A stretch of DNA of 64,000 bases from Variovorax sp. dw_308 (GTDB lineage Bacteria > Pseudomonadota > Gammaproteobacteria > Burkholderiales > Burkholderiaceae_C): assembly GCF_019207085.1 (NCBI RefSeq), contig NZ_JAATOM010000009.1:124001-188000 (forward strand). Reading direction: 5' to 3'. The stretch's first letter is position 1, and each line of letters starts with the position of its first letter. The position numbers and the translations under genes are program-made. The notes beneath the pieces were generated by a model. It saw only the letters and a program-made list of their open reading frames with translations, was not told where the DNA came from and did not search any database. Below are positions 8,754 to 16,865 of this stretch, piece after piece.

Positions 8754-9626
8754 GTGGACCACCAGAACCTGATCGCGATCGATACCCACACCCACGCCGA
8801 AGTGAGTTGCTGGAACCCGTTCGACAACTACGGCGAGGAATACGACCGCGCCGCCGACAAGTACTTCAAGGCCGGCCGCCGCCCGACCATCCAGGAAAGC
8901 ATCGACTACTACCGCGAGCGCAAGATCGGCCTGGTGATGTTCATGGTCGACGCCGAGTCGAACATGGGCCGGCGCCGCATCCCCAACGAGGAGATCGCCG
9001 AGCACGCGCAGAAGAACAGCGACATGATGATCGCCTTCGCCAGCATCGACCCGCACAAGGGAAAGATGGGCGCTCGCGAGGCGCGCCGGCTGGTCGAGGA
9101 ATACGGCGTCAAGGGCTTCAAGTTCCATCCGACCGTTCAGGGCTTCCATCCCTACGACAGGATGGCTTGGCCGATCTACGAGGTGGTCGCCGAATACGGC
9201 CTGCCGGCGGTGTTCCACACCGGCCACAGCGGCATCGGTTCGGGCATGCGTTGCGGCGGCGGCCTGCGCCTCGAATACAGCAACCCGATGCACCTCGACG
9301 ACGTGGCCATCGACTTCCCCGACATGCAGATCGTCATGGCGCACCCCAGCTTCCCATGGCAGGACGAAGCGCTGAGCGTGGCCACGCACAAGCCCAACGT
9401 GTGGATCGACCTGTCCGGCTGGAGCCCGAAGTACTTTCCCAAGCAACTCGTCCAGTACGCCAACACGCTGCTGAAGGATCGCGTGCTGTTCGCGAGCGAC
9501 TATCCGCTGATCACGCCGGACCGGTGGCTGAAGGACTTCGAGGATGCGGGCTTCAAGCCGGAAGTGATGCCGGCGATCCTGAAGGGGAATGCGGTGAGGT
9601 TGCTGGGGTTGGACAAGGCTTCCTGA
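8754..9626 (+). CDS. amidohydrolase family (amidohydrolase_2) protein
   Basis: The protein is 290 residues from a GTG start at 8754, which has GGAGA about 8 bases upstream; no ATG is available near this position. It shows the TIM-barrel amidohydrolase pattern: the metal-binding IDTHTHAEVSCW at the N terminus, GVKGFKFHPTVQGFHP, a histidine in VFHTGHSGIGSG, VMAHPSFPW, and the catalytic aspartate in LFASDYPLITPDRW. The family contains decarboxylases and C-C hydrolases as well as amidases. It is divergent from the hydroxycinnamate operon. In known non-lyase hydroxycinnamate routes an amidohydrolase-family protein hydrolyses the 3-ketoacyl-CoA to the aromatic acid and acetyl-CoA; this is the likely role here, by analogy. 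Confidence 0.85.
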   Translation: MDHQNLIAIDTHTHAEVSCWNPFDNYGEEYDRAADKYFKAGRRPTIQESIDYYRERKIGLVMFMVDAESNMGRRRIPNEEIAEHAQKNSDMMIAFASIDPHKGKMGAREARRLVEEYGVKGFKFHPTVQGFHPYDRMAWPIYEVVAEYGLPAVFHTGHSGIGSGMRCGGGLRLEYSNPMHLDDVAIDFPDMQIVMAHPSFPWQDEALSVATHKPNVWIDLSGWSPKYFPKQLVQYANTLLKDRVLFASDYPLITPDRWLKDFEDAGFKPEVMPAILKGNAVRLLGLDKAS

Positions 9627-9680
9627 GTTCGTTTTTCCTGGGTTGGGTGCGCCCGTACGTACCGGGCTCGGGGTGGATCG

Positions 9681-9742
9681 GCAGCCTTGCCTCCTTTTGG
9701 AGGCGGCTGCCCTCACCCCGGCCCTCTCCCGGAGGGAGAGGG
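9681..9742. terminator. Two stacked hairpins, terminator or REP-like
   Basis: The first hairpin pairs GCAGCC (9681-9686) and GCCTCC (9689-9694) with GGAGGC (9699-9704) and GGCTGC (9705-9710) around a TTTT loop, a 12-bp stem with a two-base bulge. The second pairs CCCTCTCCC (9722-9730) with GGGAGAGGG (9734-9742) around GGA. There is no U-tract. The second hairpin looks like widespread proteobacterial REP palindromes. They could end or protect the amidohydrolase transcript. Confidence 0.5.
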
Positions 9743-9941
9743 AGGAAGACCAACAGCCTGTCCATGGCGACGAACGGCGTTGGCAAGACCATCAGCGCGT
9801 CCATGCGGCGCGACGCTGCACCCCGGAAGCACTTCGAACTGCATCCGCTCCCTCCTCTGCGGCGCCATTCGGGGCCGACATGCATCTTGTAGGACAAAGT
9901 CACTTTTGGTTGCCTGACCGATACATTTCGGGATCGTATTG

Positions 9942-9977
9942 CGATACTTCATCTACTGATGCAAGATTGGAGTATCG
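9942..9977 (+). promoter_or_regulatory. Leader hairpin covering the ribosome-binding site of the next gene
   Basis: CGATACT (9942-9948) pairs perfectly with AGTATCG (9971-9977), and CATC (9950-9953) with GATG (9958-9961) inside it. The outer right arm includes part of the GGAG ribosome-binding site (9969-9972) of the gene starting at 9982. If transcribed, the structure would hide that site. Confidence 0.45.
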
Positions 9978-9981
9978 TTTT

Positions 9982-11637
9982 ATGTGTATTAAGGTTTACA
10001 AGAATGCGTCCGGTTTTGCCATAGCAATACTTTCTGGCGCCCTGTTTCTCGTCGGTTGCGGCGGAGGCGGAGGCGGCGGTTCTGCCGGAATGGCCGGCCT
10101 GGGCACCGTGGCGACGACGCCCGGGGAGCCATCGACCGGCGTGTCGAAGCCCGCAGGCTCGGAGGCGCTGGACGCTGCGCCCGCCCTCGGCACGGTGGAA
10201 TTGACCGAACTTGGCAAAGTGATCGGCACGTCTGGAGGCGGGGGCGCCACGCCAGTGAGACCCGACGCCGCCAAACCCTCCGAGGCGCCCCCCGGCTATG
10301 TGCCGCCCATCGGCGAACTGGATGCCACGCCGTCGGGTGCGGGCGTCCTCGTGATCGTGGGCTCGGGCATCGAGGTGCCGGCCGGGGCCACCCAGGTCGC
10401 CCAGATCAAGGACGTGCGCTGGGACACCTTGCCACCCGGCAGCGTGGTGCGCGTCGCGCCCGGAACCTATGTCGGCACGATCGCCATCACCGCCAACGGA
10501 ACGGCAGAAGCGCCCATCCGCATCCAGGCCGCCAGCCGCACCCAGATGCCGGTCGTCACCACCAGCCTTGACGTGCGTGGCGCCAGCCATCTGCGCATCA
10601 GCGGCTTCGATGTACGGACCGAGGCCAACGGCGGCGTGGTGATCCGCCAGGGCAGCCATCACATCACGGTGACCGACAACGTCATCCGCCGCGCGCCGAT
10701 CGGCATCAACGTGACCGGGGAACCGGGCACCCACCTCGTCATCGGCAACAACCTCATCGAGGACACCGTGTTCAGCGGTATCGGCGTGGATGGCAACGGC
10801 ACCGCCGACGCGACGAACCTGATCACCCGCAACACCGTGCGCCGCAGCGGCCACCACGGCATGGAGATTCGCGGCTCCTGGTGGCGCATCGAACACAACG
10901 ACGTCAGCTACAGCGGGCTGGCGATCGCCGGGACCTCCGGCATCCACATCTTCAGCAAGACAGCGGAAGAGTACCGCGGCGACCACAACGTCGTCGTCTA
11001 CAACGCGAGCCATGCCAACGCCGACACCGGTGCGCACGACGGCAACGGCATCCAGACCGATCGCTGGTGCGACGACAACACGGTGGCGTTCAACCTCGTC
11101 TGGGCCAATGACGGCGCGGGCATCAACGTGTACGAGTCGCAGGGCAACCGCGTCTATGCGAACACGGCCCTGGCCAACGCGCTCGACCCGATGCATACCC
11201 ATGGCGCGCTGGCCGAGATCATGGTGGGCGCCACGCCGGAAAACAACCGGACCAGCGGGAACCTGGTGATGGACAACATCGCGGTCGCAACGCGCGCGGA
11301 CGGCGCGGCGATCTATGTGGACGGCCGCGCCTTCCTGCACGACAACGTGGTCGGGCCCAACCTGCTGTTCAACGCGGCGGGTGGCACGGTGATGCGCTGG
11401 GGCGACGATATCCGCGCCGACAATTCCGCCGCCGTCGATGTCGCGACGTCGACCAGCGGCAATGCGGTCGAGCGACCTGCGTTCGTCGATGCGAGCTATC
11501 CGCTGACCGGCGGACTTCGCTTGGCGCAAGCGCCGGCAGGCACCGGCGCTTCCTTGAGCGGAGCGGCCGATTTCGGCGGTGCCCCGGCGCAGCCCCCGCT
11601 CGTCTACTTCGGGGCCTATTTCTTCAGTCCCCTGTGA
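9982..11637 (+). CDS. right-handed beta-helix repeat lipoprotein
   Basis: The predicted product is 551 residues. It starts at the ATG at 9982, preceded by GGAG, and has a lipoprotein signal (AIAILSGALFLVGC) with the lipid-attachment cysteine near residue 24, followed by a glycine/serine/proline-rich linker to about residue 120. The rest is a parallel beta-helix: VRVAPGTYVGTIAITANGT at the entry, then short turns such as HLRISGFDV, HHITVTDNVI, HLVIGNNLIED, WWRIEHNDVSYSG and NTVAFNLVWANDGAGINVYES. This resembles pectate-lyase or mannuronan-epimerase-like folds, so surface polysaccharide binding or cleavage is possible, but no catalytic signature can be named. It is followed by a close paralogue. 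Confidence 0.85.
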   Translation: MCIKVYKNASGFAIAILSGALFLVGCGGGGGGGSAGMAGLGTVATTPGEPSTGVSKPAGSEALDAAPALGTVELTELGKVIGTSGGGGATPVRPDAAKPSEAPPGYVPPIGELDATPSGAGVLVIVGSGIEVPAGATQVAQIKDVRWDTLPPGSVVRVAPGTYVGTIAITANGTAEAPIRIQAASRTQMPVVTTSLDVRGASHLRISGFDVRTEANGGVVIRQGSHHITVTDNVIRRAPIGINVTGEPGTHLVIGNNLIEDTVFSGIGVDGNGTADATNLITRNTVRRSGHHGMEIRGSWWRIEHNDVSYSGLAIAGTSGIHIFSKTAEEYRGDHNVVVYNASHANADTGAHDGNGIQTDRWCDDNTVAFNLVWANDGAGINVYESQGNRVYANTALANALDPMHTHGALAEIMVGATPENNRTSGNLVMDNIAVATRADGAAIYVDGRAFLHDNVVGPNLLFNAAGGTVMRWGDDIRADNSAAVDVATSTSGNAVERPAFVDASYPLTGGLRLAQAPAGTGASLSGAADFGGAPAQPPLVYFGAYFFSPL

Positions 11638-11789
11638 AGCGGCTTCCCTTTCGCTGTCCTCCAGGGGCCGGGGTGCACGCATGCCGAGCCCCTGGGCAGC
11701 CTGAAATCGTCGAGTGGGACATTCGGACCAATTGATCCGATAGTTCGCATCGGCCCATACTCGTGGGCTGAAAAGGGAGGACACGTCGA

Positions 11790-13394
11790 ATGAACATGAA
11801 GACAGTGACGCGCACCAGCGCGGCGGTGGTCGCGGGCGCGCTATGCGTCATGGCCTGTGGGGGTGGTGGAAGCGGGGACGGCAGCGCAGGGATTGCAGGA
11901 AGCCTTGCCAGCAGCAATGTCGATGCGGCGGCGAATGTCGACAGAGCCGCGCAGACCCCCCCGCGCGCGGGCAAGTCGCCATCGGAAGCGATGGCCCTCT
12001 CCAAGGCCGGCGACACGACCACCGCGGATGCATTGCCGGCGCCCGAGTTCATTCCCGGCTTTGCCCCGGCCCCCGACGAAGATCCCTGGCCCTGGGCCAG
12101 CGGCCAGCTGGTCGTGGTGGGGTCGGGCATCGCCGTCCCGGCCGGCGCACTCCAGGTCGCGCAGCTCCAGGATGTGCCCTGGCGCCAGCTTCCGCCCGGC
12201 AGCCTGGTGCGCATCGCGCCCGGCACCTATGCCGGCCCGCTGGCCATCACGGCCAACGGAACGGCGCAATCGCCCATTCGCATCGTGGCGGCGGACCGCA
12301 ACCAGCGGCCGGTCATCCTGACCACCATGGACGTGCAGAACGCCAGCCACCTGCGCATCAGCGGCCTCTACGTCCAGCCACCGCAGTACAGCGGATTCGT
12401 GATCCGGCAGGCCAGTCACCACATCACCGTCAGCAACAACGTGGTGATGGGCGGGCACATGGGCATCAACGTGTCGCAGGGCGCCGGCGCCAACATCTAC
12501 ATCGTCAGCAACGTGGTCGACCAGGCCGTGACGCATGGCATCGGCGTGGAAGTCAACGGCGCGGCCGGCGCGCAAAGCGTCATCAGTCACAACACGGTGC
12601 GCCGCAGCGGGCACCACGGCATGGAGATCCGCGGCTCGTACTGGCGCATCGAGCGCAACGACGTGAGCCTGAGCGGGCTGGCGGTGCCGGGCACTTCCGG
12701 CATCCATCTCTTCAGCGGTTCGGAGGCCGAGGACAGCGGCGACCACAACGACATCGTCTACAACATCAGCCATCACAACGTCGACACCGGCCTGCATGAC
12801 GGCAACGGCATCGAGGTGGACCGCTGGTGCGACGACAACACCGTGGCCTTCAACATCCTGCTGAGCAACGACGGGCACGGCATCAACATCTACGAGGCGC
12901 AGAACAACCGCATCTTCGGGAACACCACGCGCGGCAACTCGATCGACCCGAACGGCACGCACGGGGCGGTGGCCGAAATCATCGTTGGTGCGTCCAGGGG
13001 CAACAGCCGCACGCGCGGCAACGTGGTGATCAACAACATCGCCATGTCCACGCGCGCGGGCGTGCCGGCGGTCTACGTCGACGGAAAGACCTTCACCCAG
13101 CCCAACACCATCGGGCCGAACCTGCTGGTCAACACTGAAGGCGGCACCGTGATGCGCTGGGGCGACGACATCCGGGTCAACACGCCCGCCACCATCGATG
13201 CCGCGACCCGCACGGTAGGCAACCTGGTCGAGACACCCCTGTTCGACAACCTGGCCGCGCCGCTGATCGGCGGCATGCGGCTGGCCTCGCCGTTGCAGGG
13301 CGGTGGCCTGCAACTGAGCGGCGTCAGCGACTTCGGCGGGGCGCCGGTGCAGCCGGGCTATTCGTACTTCGGCGCGTACTTCGCGCGTCGTTGA
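11790..13394 (+). CDS. right-handed beta-helix repeat lipoprotein, paralogue of the preceding gene
   Basis: The product is 534 residues, starting at the ATG at 11790 behind GGGAGGAC, with lipobox VMAC near residue 23 and a glycine/serine-rich linker. The beta-helix region is closely similar to the upstream protein: both contain the blocks NTVRRSGHHGMEIRGS, RWCDDNTVAFN and GGTVMRWGDDIR, and both end with DFGGAP followed by a YFGAYF tail. The linkers and signal peptides differ strongly, while the helix core is conserved, as expected for a tandem duplication under selection on the fold. Function is unknown; an extracytoplasmic carbohydrate-active or adhesive role is possible. Confidence 0.85.
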   Translation: MNMKTVTRTSAAVVAGALCVMACGGGGSGDGSAGIAGSLASSNVDAAANVDRAAQTPPRAGKSPSEAMALSKAGDTTTADALPAPEFIPGFAPAPDEDPWPWASGQLVVVGSGIAVPAGALQVAQLQDVPWRQLPPGSLVRIAPGTYAGPLAITANGTAQSPIRIVAADRNQRPVILTTMDVQNASHLRISGLYVQPPQYSGFVIRQASHHITVSNNVVMGGHMGINVSQGAGANIYIVSNVVDQAVTHGIGVEVNGAAGAQSVISHNTVRRSGHHGMEIRGSYWRIERNDVSLSGLAVPGTSGIHLFSGSEAEDSGDHNDIVYNISHHNVDTGLHDGNGIEVDRWCDDNTVAFNILLSNDGHGINIYEAQNNRIFGNTTRGNSIDPNGTHGAVAEIIVGASRGNSRTRGNVVINNIAMSTRAGVPAVYVDGKTFTQPNTIGPNLLVNTEGGTVMRWGDDIRVNTPATIDAATRTVGNLVETPLFDNLAAPLIGGMRLASPLQGGGLQLSGVSDFGGAPVQPGYSYFGAYFARR

Positions 13395-13475
13395 TAGCAG
13401 GCGGCTGCCACGGGGCAGGGCAGTTGAGAGCCACCATGCAATTGATCTACACGCGAACCTTTTGCAGGCGCATTC

Positions 13476-13510
13476 GGGGGTGGGCCTACTCTTGCTCCCA
13501 GCCCACCCCC
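13476..13510. repeat. Inverted repeat across the kefC stop codon
   Basis: GGGGGTGGGC (13476-13485) pairs with GCCCACCCCC (13501-13510); the loop contains the kefC stop. The 22 bases at 13464-13485 are identical to 46221-46242, part of the dispersed repeat described there. It may act as a terminator between the convergent genes. Confidence 0.5.
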
Positions 13511-15312
13511 GAGCGCTCCCGCCGCTGCGCCCGCTCGCGCGCCATCTGCTCCTCGAACTGCTGCCGCCCTTCCTTGGCGACGGCGATGAGCTTGGCGCGG
13601 TCCTTGTAGTGCGGGTAGCCCGCTTCGGTGATGCCGATGTTGCGCTGCCGGAAGCGCATCGCCGCGTGCCGCGCCTCGTGCGCCGGCCAGCCCAGCGCTT
13701 CGAGCACCGAGCGCCCGCTGCGCAGCGAGGACTCGAACACCTCGCGCTCGATGTGGGCGACATTGCGGTCGCGCAAATGGTAGTAGTGCGCCACGTTGCG
13801 CGCGCGCGCAATGATCTCGGCCTGCGGAAAGTGCTCGCGCACCAGGTCCACGATCTCCAGTGACTGCTCCATGTCATCCACCGCCACCACGATCGCTTTG
13901 GCGCTCCCGCCGCCTGCGATGCGCAGCAGGTCCAGCCGCGTCGCATCCCCATAGAACACCCGGAAGCCGAACTGGCGCAGCCCTTCCACCGTGTCCGCGT
14001 CATGGTCCAGCACCGTCGGCGGCATGCCGTTGGCCAGCATCAGGCGCCCGATGATCTGGCCGTAGCGCCCGAAGCCGCAGATCAGCACCTTGCCCTCCTG
14101 CTGCTCGGAGATCTCCTCCATCGCCTTGCCGCCCATCAGGTCGTAGCGCGGCAGGATCAGCTTGTCGATGGCCACCAGCAGCAGCGGCGACACCAGCATC
14201 GACAGCGCCACTGCCGCGATCAGCAGCGATGCGGTCTCCGGCGGCAGCACGTTCGGTCCGGCCGCCTGGAACACCACGAAGGCGAATTCGCCGCCCTGCG
14301 CCAGCAGCAGCGTGAACACCGGTCGCTGCTGGTACGGAATGTCCATCGCCTTGGCCAGTGCGTAGATCACCGCCAGCTTGATCGCCATGAAGGCCACCAC
14401 CAGCAGGGCCATCGTGCCGGGTTGCCGCATCAGCACGCCGAAGTCGATGCTCATGCCCACGGCGATGAAGAACAGGCCCAGCAGCAAGCCCTTGAAGGGT
14501 TCGATGTCGGTCTCGAGTTCGCGCCGGTATTCGCTCTCCGCCAGCAGCACGCCGGCGAGAAAGGCGCCCAGCGCCATCGACAGGCCGATGAACTGCATCA
14601 GCGCTGCGATCGCCACCACCAGCAGCAGCGAGGCGGCGGTGAAGATCTCCGGCGTGTTGCTGCGCGCGATCCACCGCAGCACCGGCCGCAACGCGAGCCG
14701 GCCACCGAGCACGATGCCGCCGATCACGCCGATGATCTTGAGCCCCTGCAGCAGGCGCCCCGTGCCGGTCGCTGCTTCGCCCGCCGCATCGCCGGCCAGC
14801 AAGGGCAGCAGCGCCAGGATCGGAATGGCTGCCACGTCCTGGAACAGCAGGATCGAGAAGCCGGCCTGGCCGCTCGATGTCTTCAGCAGGTTACGCTCGC
14901 CGAACACCTGCAGCGCGATCGCGGTCGATGACAAGGCCAGCCCCAGCGCGCCCACCAGCGCCACGCGCCACATGGCGCCCGCGGCCCACCCCAGCGCGAA
15001 CAGGGCGGCCGCGCAGCACAGCACCTGCGCGCTGCCCCAGCCGAAGATCGGCTGCCGCAGGTTCCACAGCCGCTTGGGCTCCAGCTCCAGCCCGACCAGG
15101 AACAACATCAGCACCACGCCGAATTCGGCGAAATGCAGGATGTCCTGCACATTCGTGACGAGCCCGAACACCGTCGGCCCGATCGCGATGCCGGCCACCA
15201 GGTAGCCGATGATCGAGCCCAGGCCGGCCCATTTCGAAATCGGCACCACGATGACCGCGGCGCCCAGGTAGATGAGGGAGTTGACCAGCCAGGCCGGTGC
15301 GTGATGCTCCAT
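13486..15312 (-). CDS. kefC: glutathione-regulated potassium-efflux system protein KefC-like (CPA2 antiporter)
   Basis: The 608-residue protein starts at the ATG at 15312. The first ~390 residues form a CPA2 K+/H+ antiporter with about 12 membrane segments, beginning WLVNSLIYLGAAVIVVPISK. Motifs seen are GYLVAGIAIGP, FAEFGVVLMLFLVGLELEP and FLAGVLLAESEYRRELE. The C-terminal half is a TrkA-N (RCK) nucleotide-binding domain with ICGFGRYGQIIGRLM near residue 410 and FYGDATRLDLLRIAG, then a charged tail. KefC-type channels are held closed by glutathione and opened by glutathione adducts of electrophiles. The gene directly overlaps kefF, its usual activator, by one base (TGATG). The pairing supports the Kef assignment over a generic CPA2 exchanger. 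Confidence 0.9.
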   Translation of the reverse strand: MEHHAPAWLVNSLIYLGAAVIVVPISKWAGLGSIIGYLVAGIAIGPTVFGLVTNVQDILHFAEFGVVLMLFLVGLELEPKRLWNLRQPIFGWGSAQVLCCAAALFALGWAAGAMWRVALVGALGLALSSTAIALQVFGERNLLKTSSGQAGFSILLFQDVAAIPILALLPLLAGDAAGEAATGTGRLLQGLKIIGVIGGIVLGGRLALRPVLRWIARSNTPEIFTAASLLLVVAIAALMQFIGLSMALGAFLAGVLLAESEYRRELETDIEPFKGLLLGLFFIAVGMSIDFGVLMRQPGTMALLVVAFMAIKLAVIYALAKAMDIPYQQRPVFTLLLAQGGEFAFVVFQAAGPNVLPPETASLLIAAVALSMLVSPLLLVAIDKLILPRYDLMGGKAMEEISEQQEGKVLICGFGRYGQIIGRLMLANGMPPTVLDHDADTVEGLRQFGFRVFYGDATRLDLLRIAGGGSAKAIVVAVDDMEQSLEIVDLVREHFPQAEIIARARNVAHYYHLRDRNVAHIEREVFESSLRSGRSVLEALGWPAHEARHAAMRFRQRNIGITEAGYPHYKDRAKLIAVAKEGRQQFEEQMARERAQRRERSGVGWEQE

Positions 15313-16022
15313 CAGGCCGCTCCCGCCTGGGCGGGGGCGATGCGGGCCAGCGCGTCCTTCAGGGCCTGGGCGCCCAGCTTGCCGGCGTCTTCCTGCTCGG
15401 CCGGCCGGTCGGTCTCGGGCACCACGCAGGTCGGGCAGGCGTCGATCTCGTCCATCTCCGGCCAGTCCGGATAGCTCGCGAGCCGGTCCTTGAACACGTT
15501 GACGTGCGCCACCAGTTCCTCCTGCGTCGCGCTGCGTGCCCCGTGGAACACCAGCGGCGGCAGGAAGCGCATGCCGCACAAGGCCGCGGTCTGTTCATAG
15601 GGCGGCAGGAAGGCGTCGAAGAAATAGCGGTTGTAGCCCTGCGGGTGGTAGCTCGACTCCGTGCCGCCCGTGGTCGCCACCAGCCAGCAGTCCTTGCCCC
15701 GCAGCGCCGAGCCCCCCGGCCCGTAGGCCCAGCCCCAGCCCAGCACCTCGTCGAACCACAGCTTCTGCAGTGGCGGCATCGAGTACCACTGGATCGGGTG
15801 GAGCAGCACCAGCAGGTCGGCGCGCGCCAGGCGCTCCTGTTCCGCCTCGATGTCGATGTCGTAGTCCGGATAGCTGCCGTAGAGATCGTTCACATCGACG
15901 TGCGGCAGGCTGCGCGCCGCCTGCATCAGCAGGCGGTTCACGCGCGAGTCGCGCCACTGCGGGTGGGCCGCGATCACGTAGACGCGGGGTGGGCTGGTTG
16001 GAGGTGTCGTGGAGGCCGGCAT
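15312..16022 (-). CDS. kefF: KefF-like NAD(P)H-dependent oxidoreductase, Kef ancillary protein
   Basis: This is a flavodoxin-fold quinone reductase of 236 residues from the ATG at 16022; an upstream start at 16061 would add 13 residues that look like translated leader. Family motifs are VYVIAAHPQWRDSRVN at the N terminus, DLYGSYPDYDIDIEAEQERL, LLHPIQWYSMPPLQKLWFDEVL and the FMN-loop ATTGGTESSYHPQGYNRY. The ~40-residue C-terminal tail beyond the fold is variable (it contains CPTC). KefF binds at the antiporter and is needed for full KefC activity in enterobacteria. Translational coupling to kefC is suggested by the TGATG overlap. Confidence 0.9.
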   Translation of the reverse strand: MPASTTPPTSPPRVYVIAAHPQWRDSRVNRLLMQAARSLPHVDVNDLYGSYPDYDIDIEAEQERLARADLLVLLHPIQWYSMPPLQKLWFDEVLGWGWAYGPGGSALRGKDCWLVATTGGTESSYHPQGYNRYFFDAFLPPYEQTAALCGMRFLPPLVFHGARSATQEELVAHVNVFKDRLASYPDWPEMDEIDACPTCVVPETDRPAEQEDAGKLGAQALKDALARIAPAQAGAA

Positions 16023-16178
16023 GCCGCGAACATAGCGCAATCGTCGAACGCCGTGGCGCAAGGCCGATGTGCCGTCCGCAAGCGGCGCACTTGAAATGCT
16101 TCAATTTCACTTTGCGCAGCAATTCGCGGGACGACACACTAGGATGCGGACTTCTTCCGCTGTATCCGAGGAGACTCC

Positions 16179-16799
16179 ATGCCGGTGGTTCTGATAGCCA
16201 ACCCCAAGGGCGGTGTCGGCAAGTCGACGCTCGCGACCAACATCGCGGGCTATTTCGCCAGCCGTGGCCATGCGGTGATGCTGGGCGACGTCGATCGCCA
16301 GCAGTCGTCCGGCCTGTGGCTCAACCTGCGGCCGGCCAAGGCGGCGCCCATTGCCACCTGGGAAGCGGCCGGCGAGGGCACCGTCGCCCGCCCGCCGCGC
16401 GGCACCACGCATGCGGTGCTGGACTCGCCGGCCGGCCTGCACGGCTGGCGCTTCAAGGAGGTGGTGGCGCTGGCCGACCAGATCCTGGTGCCATTGCAGC
16501 CGAGCATCTTCGACATCTACGCCACCCGCGATTTCCTGCTGCGGCTGGAGGGCCAGCGCAAGGCCGGCAAGTCGCGCATCGGGCTGGTCGGCATGCGCGT
16601 GGGCGCCCATACCCTGTCGGGCGACCGGCTGCGCGAGTTCGTGGCCCGGCTCGGCGTGCCGATGGTGACCGAGCTGCGCGACACGCAGAATTACGTCCAG
16701 CTCGCCGCGCGCGGGCTCACCCTGTTCGACATCGCACCCGGCCGCGTGCAGCGCGACCTGGAACAGTGGCAGCCCCTCGTGCATTGGCTGGATCAGTAG
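16179..16799 (+). CDS. ParA/MinD-family P-loop ATPase, orphan
   Basis: A 206-residue protein with the deviant Walker A motif NPKGGVGKST (residues 8-17), GDVDRQQSSGLWL (Walker A' region), and VLDSPAG in place of the Walker B aspartate-x-x-G-G. It lacks the N-terminal helix-turn-helix of plasmid ParA and has no ParB gene or Par-site cluster beside it. Orphan ParA-like ATPases position chromosomes, chemoreceptors, carboxysomes or other cargo. The start is preceded by GAGGAGAC. The neighbouring divergent kefF and downstream maoC give no clue to the cargo. Confidence 0.88.
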   Translation: MPVVLIANPKGGVGKSTLATNIAGYFASRGHAVMLGDVDRQQSSGLWLNLRPAKAAPIATWEAAGEGTVARPPRGTTHAVLDSPAGLHGWRFKEVVALADQILVPLQPSIFDIYATRDFLLRLEGQRKAGKSRIGLVGMRVGAHTLSGDRLREFVARLGVPMVTELRDTQNYVQLAARGLTLFDIAPGRVQRDLEQWQPLVHWLDQ

Positions 16800-16865
16800 T
16801 TCCCCGGGGGAATTTGTCGCCGCCGCTACAGACGATTCACGCTGCCGACGGCTAGAGTCCGGGGC

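Larger units (their letters stand above)
9627..9981. other. Non-coding stretch between amidohydrolase and first beta-helix gene
   Basis: No supported gene lies in these 355 bases. The left part carries two strong hairpins (9681-9742). The right part, from about 9890, becomes AT-rich and holds repeated CGATAC/GTATCG hexamers (9919-9924, 9942-9947, 9972-9977) leading to the next gene, so it is probably its promoter and leader. Confidence 0.5.

Noticed and set aside
9949..11784. Minus-strand frame of about 611 codons opposite the first beta-helix gene
   Set aside because: Antisense shadow; the plus-strand protein has a signal peptide, repeats and a paralogue, the minus one has none.
11841..14003. 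Minus-strand frame of about 720 codons spanning the second beta-helix gene and kefC
   Set aside because: It crosses two real genes in a non-coding frame and lacks any recognisable domain.
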